Positions 1-4,244 of a DNA stretch of 6,038 nt are shown here, in pieces. The notes below the pieces were generated by a model. That model did no database searches. It saw only the letters and a list, made by a program, of their open reading frames with translations, and was not told the origin of the DNA. Source of the stretch: JAQIBY01 sp034721855 (GTDB lineage Bacteria; Bacteroidota; Bacteroidia; Bacteroidales; ML635J-15). The stretch covers positions 1-6,038 of the forward strand of contig JAYENB010000009.1 of NCBI GenBank assembly GCA_034721855.1, read 5' to 3'. How positions within the stretch are numbered: position 1 is the first letter of the stretch; every line of letters starts with the position of its first letter. The position numbers and the translations under genes are program-made.

Positions 1-121
1 GGGTTCGCGAGCGGGATGTGTTTCGGAAGAGGGAGCGAGCAATTGAAACACGGTTAGCTGTGTTAATAGTTTGACTGTACTTTTTTTAAAAATCAGATTC
101 CAACAAAATAAGGATTGAAAC
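1..121 (+). repeat. 121-bp direct repeat, left copy (CRISPR leader-like plus one 36-nt repeat)
   Basis: By eye this segment is identical base for base to 2590-2710. Its last 36 bases (86-121) are the CRISPR-like repeat seen again at 2675, 2749, 2821 and 2966, ending GGATTGAAAC. The first 85 bases sit where a CRISPR leader would. They contain GTGTTTC (18-24) able to pair with GAAACAC (45-51), and an alternative hairpin over 48-63. Immediately after the repeat the sequence does not continue into a spacer array but into a copy of the hipA 3' end. The window begins here, so the left limit of the element is unknown; in the right copy the identity starts at 2590 or just before. A dispersed non-CRISPR element is the alternative. 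Confidence 0.85.
86..121 (+). repeat. solitary CRISPR-like repeat unit
   Basis: This 36-nt unit is identical to 2675-2710 and ends in ATTGAAAC, the 8-nt 3' end typical of many type I and type III CRISPR repeats (the crRNA 5' tag). It has no partner unit downstream. At 122-123 the sequence switches to hipA-tail DNA, so it looks like the stump of an array removed by deletion. Confidence 0.55.
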
Positions 122-123
122 CC

Positions 124-217
124 CATTCCGCTATGCTTAAAACGTAAACCGTATTGTTTCGGTGTCAACACAAAATTACCGGCAAACTGTTTTCATCCCG
201 GAACGATCGGGCTAACT
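124..217 (+). pseudogene. hipA 3'-end remnant plus downstream flank
   Basis: These 94 bases align without gaps to 3946-4039, with about 82 of 94 identical by my count. The first part (124-140) encodes only the last residues of the HipA-like protein, FRYA followed by TAA at 138-140. The rest matches its 3' untranslated flank through CGATCGGGCTAACT. No remaining hipA coding sequence precedes it: 121 is the end of the CRISPR-like repeat. It is therefore a scar of a second, almost wholly deleted hipBA module and not an expressed gene. Confidence 0.75.
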
Positions 218-423
218 GCTGGTGATTATGGTATTACAATTTTTTGTCCCCTGGTTTTTAATGCACATGTGCTTTATCAGGATATTTTTTTTGCAGTAAA
301 ATTATGGTACTGGTACACTAACTGTGATAGAAATAGTGATTTTGTCATATTTAATTTGGTTTTTTTAATTGATACAGATGAGCCAGTTTTCTCTGATAGC
401 AGTCAATTCATGTAGATATTGGG

Positions 424-483
424 TTTACCTTTCGTTGTATCATTTTATTATTTTTACTATGGGAAACCACAACAAAAGGTAAA
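424..483. repeat. 60-bp inverted repeat with 15-nt arms
   Basis: The left arm at 424-438 (TTTACCTTTCGTTGT) is the reverse complement of 469-483 except for one C/A mismatch at 433/474. The arms enclose a 30-nt AT-rich centre. This is much longer than the other dyads nearby. It could be an RNA hairpin, a protein site or the ends of a very small degraded element. No coding sequence is associated with it. Confidence 0.6.
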
Positions 484-587
484 ATAATATTAGTTTCAGA
501 GGTGCATGCAGCAATTTCATAAAGCATATCCTTATAACAAAACTCTCAGCAGTGCTGATAGAAATTGATACATACGGGGTACAACGG

Positions 588-602
588 GTTTTATGATAAA
601 AC
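588..602. promoter_or_regulatory. perfect dyad GTTTTAT-G-ATAAAAC, candidate operator
   Basis: Seven-base arms around one central G, about 150 bases upstream of the abiEi start. AbiEi antitoxins of known systems repress their own operon by binding inverted repeats upstream, so this is a candidate site. A-T richness makes a chance dyad possible. Confidence 0.25.
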
Positions 603-704
603 TAAGCTGTTTGCAAATTTAATAGTTTTAAGAAAATTATTTTTATAATTGTTTGATGTTATGTTTTTAAGCTGTATATTGCGCATAATAAGATAAGGGT
701 TCAA

Positions 705-723
705 ATACTGCAAAAAGCAGTAT
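705..723. promoter_or_regulatory. perfect dyad ATACTGC-A5-GCAGTAT, candidate AbiEi operator or 5'-UTR hairpin
   Basis: Seven-base perfect arms separated by AAAAA end 26 bases before the abiEi ATG. Of the dyads upstream of abiE this is the best placed and the least AT-only. AbiEi family proteins negatively autoregulate through inverted repeats, which makes this the first site to test. As RNA it would form a hairpin just before the translation start. Confidence 0.4.
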
Positions 724-749
724 ATGAATACACGAAATATTATGAAATT

Positions 750-1523
750 ATGAAACCACAGGATGTCATATTAAGCATGCTTGATGAAAACCAATGGGAT
801 GTTTTTTCCCTGGATATGTTAATGGATGAAACCGGTTTGAGTGCAAAATCCCTTCATAATGCCTTGAGATATTTAATACAGGGTAAGATGATAGTCTCGA
901 TTGAAAAAGGGAAATATCGCAGAAGGTATTTTACTGACGAAAAAGTTATTGCTTGTTTTATGATTACTGATGGTGGCATTGCCTATTGGACTGCACTCAA
1001 TGCACATGGATTAACAGAACAATTTCCGAATAAGATATTTGTCCAGAACAGTAAACGCAAAGGAGAGCGTTCGGTAAATGGAATTGGTTCTCCTTTCCGG
1101 TTTGTCAAGGTCAAAACTGAAAAACTGGAAGGATACAAACAAATGGGATATGGGAATCATACTTACTATATAACTGATGTGGAAAAGACCATTGTGGATT
1201 GCTTTGATCAGCTTCAATATGCCGGGGGGTATAATGAAACAATTAAGGCCTTTAATAAAGCCAAACTGAGTGCGCGAAAAATGGTTCAATATTGCAAAGC
1301 AGTAAATAATATTGCCCTTACAAAGCGTTTGGCCTATCTGACAGAATTGCTTGAAAAACCTAATATGGAGTATTTCCTAAAGTTTGCTGAGGGTGTGCGT
1401 ACTGAGAGTTACAATTCTTTTGATGCATCGCTACCTGCCAAAGGAAAATACCTGCAAAAATGGAGGTTGGTGTTAAATATCGATGAAGAAGAAATACTGG
1501 CAATAGCAAATTCATTTCATTAG
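750..1523 (+). CDS. abiEi: AbiEi-like type IV antitoxin / transcriptional regulator
   Basis: This is the antitoxin half of an AbiE abortive-infection (type IV toxin-antitoxin) pair, 257 residues, near the usual family length. Residues about 1-60 look like a winged helix-turn-helix (DETGLSAKSLHNALRYL around 26-42). The C-terminal antitoxin domain follows, with the family hallmarks AYWTALNAHGLTEQFPNKIF (78-97) and YYITDVEKTIVDCFD (139-153). In the family this protein neutralises AbiEii without forming a stable complex and represses the operon. The ATG at 750 is preferred: a short frame (724-753) ends on it with an ATGA overlap, and no in-frame upstream start gives more homologous sequence. abiEii begins one base after the stop, so the two are surely co-transcribed. 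The gene appears complete, and family assignment is from recognised motifs. Confidence 0.88.
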   Translation: MKPQDVILSMLDENQWDVFSLDMLMDETGLSAKSLHNALRYLIQGKMIVSIEKGKYRRRYFTDEKVIACFMITDGGIAYWTALNAHGLTEQFPNKIFVQNSKRKGERSVNGIGSPFRFVKVKTEKLEGYKQMGYGNHTYYITDVEKTIVDCFDQLQYAGGYNETIKAFNKAKLSARKMVQYCKAVNNIALTKRLAYLTELLEKPNMEYFLKFAEGVRTESYNSFDASLPAKGKYLQKWRLVLNIDEEEILAIANSFH

Positions 1524-1524
1524 T

Positions 1525-2376
1525 ATGATTAAGCAGAAAGAAATAGCTGAAATAGCAAATAAAAAGCATGTTCCCAAAACAACCATAGACAAAGATTGGG
1601 TATTGGGTCATTTCTTAAATGCCATGTTTTCTTTCCCGGATGTTTGCGAAAATTTTGTGTTTAAAGGCGGAACCTGTTTGCATAAATGTTATATCAGGGA
1701 TTATCGTTTTTCGGAAGACCTGGATTTTACGCTGATTGATGATGGATTTGTTATTAATAAACGCTTTTTGAATAAAGTAATAAAAATGGCAAGCAAAGCA
1801 TCTGGGATTAGATTTAATCTTGCCAGTCTTAAACAACAACAACATGAAAACATATCTCAGGGATACAAAGTGGATATAAAGTTTTGGGGTGCTGATCATA
1901 GCCCAAATCAAAGGCCATTGCCGTCTTCTCGCTGGCAGACCTCAATAAAACTGGATATTAGTTTTTCGGAAAGCTTGATACTCCCTGTAGTTGCAAAAAA
2001 AATAATGCATCCGTATTCTGATGCAGATCAGATATGCAGGAAAGCTATTTGCTATGATTTTAGAGAATTGCTTTCTGAAAAAATCCGGGCACTAAAACAG
2101 CGAAACCGTCCTCGCGATATTTACGATGTATGGTATTTGAGAACAATGCTTTATGCTGATTCATATCGGGGGTTAACGGATTTGCTGTTTAAAAAGTCGG
2201 TACTGAAAAATTTGACAATTGAAGGATTGATGGATTTTGTTAATAAAGAAAAATACATAAGGAACAAGCGTGCCTGGTCTCAAAGCCTGACACATCAAAT
2301 TCCGGCTAGTAATTTGCCTGATTTTGACACCGTTTATAAAGAATTGACAGAATATTTGAAAAAGATTATCATATAA
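1525..2376 (+). CDS. abiEii: AbiEii-like nucleotidyltransferase toxin (type IV TA)
   Basis: The 283-residue product has the DNA polymerase beta-like nucleotidyltransferase signature of the AbiEii/MenT toxins. There is KGGT at 47-50, followed by RFSEDLDF at 61-68 with metal-binding candidates D65 and D67. A further acidic strand, KLDISF (142-147, D144), follows. The C-terminal block EKIRALKQRNRPRDIYDVWY (185-204) holds the conserved K186, R197, D198 and D201. Related MenT toxins add nucleotides to tRNA acceptor ends and stop translation, giving phage abortive infection. The substrate here is not known. The start at 1525 is one base after the abiEi stop, typical of translational coupling. All motifs are present, so the toxin looks active. 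No clear terminator follows. Confidence 0.9.
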   Translation: MIKQKEIAEIANKKHVPKTTIDKDWVLGHFLNAMFSFPDVCENFVFKGGTCLHKCYIRDYRFSEDLDFTLIDDGFVINKRFLNKVIKMASKASGIRFNLASLKQQQHENISQGYKVDIKFWGADHSPNQRPLPSSRWQTSIKLDISFSESLILPVVAKKIMHPYSDADQICRKAICYDFRELLSEKIRALKQRNRPRDIYDVWYLRTMLYADSYRGLTDLLFKKSVLKNLTIEGLMDFVNKEKYIRNKRAWSQSLTHQIPASNLPDFDTVYKELTEYLKKIII

Positions 2377-2423
2377 TTAAGGTATTTATGCACATTACCG
2401 GCACACATTTCAATTATTACCTG

Positions 2424-2565
2424 ATTTGCCATCGTGATATCGTGCCATCGCCCCCTCGCCAACTCACCCCATCTCCCCATCGTGCCTTCATGCCTTCGTG
2501 CAATCTCCCCATCGCCAGCTCGCCCCATCGCTTTTAATCGTACCATACTGGAAACCCAAAACCAC
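2424..2565. repeat. degenerate CCATCG / CTCGCC short-repeat tract with conserved 3' end
   Basis: The intergenic DNA after abiEii is built from interchangeable 8-9-base blocks such as CCATCGTG, CCATCGCC, CAACTCGC and CTCCCCAT, strongly pyrimidine-biased on this strand. It ends in a 40-base segment (2526-2565) matching 4141-4180 at about 36 of 40 positions, including AATCGTACCATA and AAACCCAAAACCAC. The same tract type follows hipA at 4040-4180. It is non-coding; frames through it give low-complexity arginine- or proline-rich peptides. It resembles dispersed intergenic repeats found in some Bacteroidota genomes. Positions 2377-2423 and 2566-2589 show nothing recognisable. Confidence 0.75.
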
Positions 2566-2589
2566 CGCTAAAATAAACAATCATGTTTT

Positions 2590-2710
2590 GGGTTCGCGAG
2601 CGGGATGTGTTTCGGAAGAGGGAGCGAGCAATTGAAACACGGTTAGCTGTGTTAATAGTTTGACTGTACTTTTTTTAAAAATCAGATTCCAACAAAATAA
2701 GGATTGAAAC
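2590..2710 (+). repeat. 121-bp direct repeat, right copy (CRISPR leader-like plus first repeat)
   Basis: Identical to 1-121 by direct comparison. Here the 85-base leader-like part (2590-2674) is followed by the 36-nt repeat (2675-2710), and then by further degenerate repeats at CRISPR-like spacing. This supports reading the 85 bases as a leader. An extra ATTGAAAC at 2631-2638 lies exactly 72 bases before the ATTGAAAC that ends the repeat. That equals the array period, so it may be a leader motif or the last trace of an older unit. Confidence 0.85.
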
Positions 2711-2868
2711 TTATATTTATGATGAACAATTTATTCGTCAAAAAAATCTTAAAAGTCAGTTTCCAACACAATAAGCATTGAAATATTATCATTATCTTTG
2801 CATTGTACTGTTTATTATACTTAAAAGCCTGTTTGCGAAGTAATTAGGATTTAAACTTTTAAAATTCC

Positions 2869-2876
2869 TAATTTTG
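2869..2876 (+). promoter_or_regulatory. Bacteroidota -7 element (TAATTTTG) for tRNA-Thr
   Basis: TAATTTTG fits the Bacteroidota -7 consensus TAnnTTTG and ends 16 bases before the tRNA 5' end, giving a leader of roughly ten bases. I do not see a good -33 TTTG at the expected distance. The box lies inside the stretch that would be spacer 3 of the array. A second TATCTTTG at 2793-2800 also fits the consensus but is farther away. Confidence 0.4.
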
Positions 2877-2892
2877 ATCAGTCTTTTAACAT

Positions 2893-2964
2893 GCCTCAGT
2901 AGCTCAGTGGTAGAGCAACTGCCTCGTAAGTAGTAGGTCATGGGTTCGAATCCCTTCTGAGGCT
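2893..2964 (+). tRNA. tRNA-Thr (anticodon CGU)
   Basis: A 72-base cloverleaf folds from the sequence. The acceptor stem GCCTCAG/CTGAGGC is perfect over 7 bp, and the D arm is GCTC/GAGC with GG in the loop. The anticodon stem ACTGC/GTAGT has one G-U pair, its loop CTCGTAA giving anticodon CGT at 2925-2927, which reads ACG (Thr). The T arm is ATGGG-TTCGAAT-CCCTT. The T stem has a U-U mismatch at its second pair (2941/2955). The discriminator is T (2964) and CCA is not encoded, which is common in Bacteroidota. The gene begins exactly where the next repeat of the array would be expected and ends one base before the last repeat. Confidence 0.93.
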
Positions 2965-3030
2965 CTTACAAGTCTGATTCCAACACAATAAGGATTGGAT
3001 CATTAAAAAATATCAAAAAAAACTTATAAT

Positions 3031-3063
3031 GTTAATCATATTTAACAAAAATATGTATATTTG
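3031..3063 (+). promoter_or_regulatory. hipB promoter region: GTTAA-N6-TTAAC dyad and TATATTTG -7 box
   Basis: TATATTTG at 3056-3063 matches the Bacteroidota -7 consensus TAnnTTTG and lies 18 bases before the hipB ATG at 3082, so the 5' leader would be only about ten bases and A-rich. No good -33 TTTG is visible. Just upstream, GTTAA (3031-3035) and TTAAC (3042-3046) form an inverted repeat around six bases, and AAATA-TGTA-TATTT overlaps the -7 box. Either is a plausible operator for HipB, since HipB-type antitoxins repress their own promoter. Confidence 0.5.
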
Positions 3064-3081
3064 TAAAAAATAATTTACGTT

Positions 3082-3393
3082 ATGAGTTCAAACCGTAAGC
3101 TTTTACCCAAAACGCAAAACATACTCCGGACAGTTGGAGAACAAATAAGGCTTGCCCGGTTGCGCCGCAAATTAAGCAGTAAAATGCTTGCAGAACGGGC
3201 AGGTATAAGCAGGCCTACGTTATTGTCCATTGAGAAAGGTCAGCCATCTGTAAGTATTGGTCATTACATTAGTGTGTTGCATGCATTGGGTCTGGAAGAA
3301 GACTTTCTGTTTTTGGCCAGTGATGATAAGCTGGGCAGAAAGCTGCAAGATATAGGCTTATCAACAAAAGAACGTGCACCCAAAAAGAAATAG
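3082..3393 (+). CDS. HipB-like XRE-family antitoxin / repressor
   Basis: A 103-residue protein with a Cro/C1-type helix-turn-helix at about 18-74. MLAERAGISRPTLLSIEKGQ (35-54) is the canonical HTH core, followed by the VSIGHYISVLHALGL helices. The tail is basic (KERAPKKK). Proteins of this size and form are usually the antitoxin and autorepressor of a HipA-type kinase, which is exactly what follows: the hipA-like ATG begins two bases after this stop. The start is supported by the -7 box at 3056-3063 and an A-rich leader. The gene seems intact in length. Because its partner has lost its N-terminal half, HipB may now act only as a DNA-binding repressor. The family call is firm; pairing with the toxin is from context. 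Confidence 0.88.
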   Translation: MSSNRKLLPKTQNILRTVGEQIRLARLRRKLSSKMLAERAGISRPTLLSIEKGQPSVSIGHYISVLHALGLEEDFLFLASDDKLGRKLQDIGLSTKERAPKKK

Positions 3394-3395
3394 AT

Positions 3396-3962
3396 ATGGC
3401 GAAATGCCGGGCCAAAACGTTCTCCGGCAATTATCATACATTTCTTACCAAAAGATTTGACCGAACGAAGAAAGGGAAACGTATTCATTTTACATCGGCC
3501 ATGACTCAACTTGGTTATACTGATGGTGCTGATGCATCAGCAGATGTGAGTTATCTTGAACTGGTGGACTTTATTACCAGCCATGGTGTCAATGTGAATG
3601 GAGATCTGCATGAGCTATGGCGCAGGATAGTTTTTAATATTTGTATCTCAAATACCGATGATCACCTGAGAAATCATGGCTTTTTATTATCGGATGATGG
3701 ATGGCATTTATCCCCGGCTTTTGACATCAATCCGGTTGAAAATGATACAGGTTTAAAGTTAAATATTTCTGAAGATGACAATGCTTTAGACCTGGAACTT
3801 GCCATGGATGTTCATGAATATTTCCGCCTTGATAAAGCCCGGGCATTAAGCATTATTGATGAGGTAAAAGCTGCTGTCAGTCAATGGAGAGAGGTGGAAA
3901 CAAAATATGGTATTTCAAAATCAAACCAGGAACTGAAGGCTGTGGCATTCCGCTATGCTTAA
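3396..3962 (+). CDS. N-terminally truncated HipA-like Ser/Thr kinase (C-terminal lobe only)
   Basis: The 188 residues match the C-terminal part of HipA-family kinases, which are normally about 400-440 residues. Visible are YHTFLTKRFDR (13-23), the helical segment LHELWRRIVFNICISNTDDH (71-90), the catalytic loop D88-x-H90-xx-N93 and the metal-binding motif SPAFDINP with D110. GLKLNISEDDNALDLELA (119-136) is also family-typical. Missing are the N-terminal domain and the first half of the kinase, including the ATP-gripping loop with its autophosphorylated serine and the ATP-binding lysine. Kinase activity is therefore unlikely. The ATG at 3396 is probably an internal methionine of the ancestral gene, placed two bases after hipB by a deletion. 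Alternatives are an expressed fragment or a plain pseudogene. The last codons and flank recur at 124-217. Confidence 0.85.
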   Translation: MAKCRAKTFSGNYHTFLTKRFDRTKKGKRIHFTSAMTQLGYTDGADASADVSYLELVDFITSHGVNVNGDLHELWRRIVFNICISNTDDHLRNHGFLLSDDGWHLSPAFDINPVENDTGLKLNISEDDNALDLELAMDVHEYFRLDKARALSIIDEVKAAVSQWREVETKYGISKSNQELKAVAFRYA

Positions 3963-4039
3963 AATATAATTCATAGTGTTTCGTGGTCAAAACAAAATTG
4001 TCGGCAAACTGTTTTCATCCCTGAACGATCGGGCTAACT
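3946..4039 (+). repeat. hipA tail and flank, right copy of a 94-bp duplicated segment
   Basis: This segment aligns gap-free with 124-217 (about 82 of 94 identical). It covers the last five codons of the HipA-like gene, its TAA (3960-3962) and 77 bases of 3' flank ending CGATCGGGCTAACT. Here the flank runs straight into the short-repeat tract (CACCCCATC), whereas in the left copy it is followed by the abiE region. Confidence 0.75.
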
Positions 4040-4180
4040 CACCCCATCACCCCATCGCCAGCTCGCCAACACTTCAACTTGCTCTATCGCCAACTCGCCA
4101 ACACGCCCCATCACTCTATCGTGCCATCGTGCAATCTCCCCATCGCTCTAAATCGTACCATAATGTAAACCCAAAACCAC
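4040..4180. repeat. second CCATCG / CTCGCC short-repeat tract
   Basis: Same kind of degenerate pyrimidine-biased tract as 2424-2565, with blocks such as CCCCATCGCC, CAACTCGCC and CCATCGTG. It ends in a 40-base segment at 4141-4180 that matches 2526-2565 at about 36 positions. The first bases, AACTCACCCCATC (4036-4048), recur at 2461-2473. A frame across it (3976-4236) exists only because the tract lacks stops and is not a believable protein. Confidence 0.75.
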
Positions 4181-4185
4181 AAAAA

Positions 4186-4221
4186 AAAAGCGGTTGTTTC
4201 CGTAAGGGAGCAACCGCTTTT
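4186..4221. terminator. strong bidirectional intrinsic terminator
   Basis: AAAAGCGGTTG (4186-4196) pairs perfectly with CAACCGCTTTT (4211-4221). The stem extends inward through TTTCC/GGGAG pairs (two of them G-U) to a GTAA tetraloop of the GNRA type. On the minus strand the run of A at 4181-4189 becomes the U tract, so it terminates the adhesin gene that stops at 4245. On the plus strand CTTTTCATTTTT follows, so it can also end transcription coming from hipBA. Confidence 0.9.
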
Positions 4222-4244
4222 CATTTTTGGTTATGAGCTGAGGC

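Larger units (their letters stand above)
218..749. other. AT-rich non-coding region upstream of abiE
   Basis: I see no convincing open reading frame on either strand. The stretch is AT-rich and holds several inverted repeats: the palindrome GCACATGTGC (263-272), a 15-bp-arm inverted repeat (424-438 with 469-483), TCAGCA-G-TGCTGA (546-558), GTTTTAT-G-ATAAAAC (588-602), AATTAT-TTTT-ATAATT (635-650) and ATACTGC-AAAAA-GCAGTAT (705-723). No clear TAnnTTTG promoter element was found, though the abiE promoter must lie here. The left limit, 217/218, is where similarity to the hipA downstream flank stops. Confidence 0.6.
2675..3001 (+). CRISPR. decayed CRISPR-like array, four 36-nt repeats with a tRNA in the missing slot
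   Basis: Four 36-nt units start at 2675, 2749, 2821 and 2966. Against the first, the others match at about 31, 25 and 30 of 36 positions. The consensus core is GATTCCAACACAATAAGGAT, preceded by TTAAAAG and ending near ATTGAAAC. Start-to-start distances are 74, 72 and 145, the last being twice the period. Spacers are 2711-2748 (38 nt), 2785-2820 (36 nt) and 2857-2892 (36 nt). The spacers differ from each other, as expected for CRISPR. The unit nearest the leader-like segment is identical to the one at 86-121, and the distal ones are degenerate. No cas genes are visible, so this is either a relic or supplied in trans. A non-CRISPR tandem repeat family is the alternative. Confidence 0.55.

Noticed and set aside
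190..213. CCCG...CGGG pairing in the hipA downstream flank as a terminator or attC-like site
   Set aside because: The stem is about four base pairs in the left copy and weaker in the right copy (CCTG), with no U tract and no integron-type core sites.
263..272. Palindrome GCACATGTGC as an operator
   Set aside because: A single 10-base palindrome far from any gene start; chance or an isolated site cannot be told apart.
1011..1911. Minus-strand frames opposite abiEi and abiEii
   Set aside because: They lie antisense to well-supported genes and have no family features of their own.
2334..2546. 70-residue minus-strand frame
   Set aside because: An Arg/Gly-rich translation of the short-repeat tract overlapping the abiEii end; not a credible gene.
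2590..2600. GGGTTCG at the start of the 121-bp element as a tRNA 3'-end attachment site
   Set aside because: Only seven bases match the tRNA T loop region (2942-2948) and the following bases diverge, so it is not a tRNA-derived direct repeat.
3976..4236. 86-residue plus-strand frame after hipA
   Set aside because: It runs through the CCATCG/CTCGCC repeat tract and the terminator hairpin; the product is low-complexity Ser/Pro/His with no recognisable start signal or domain.
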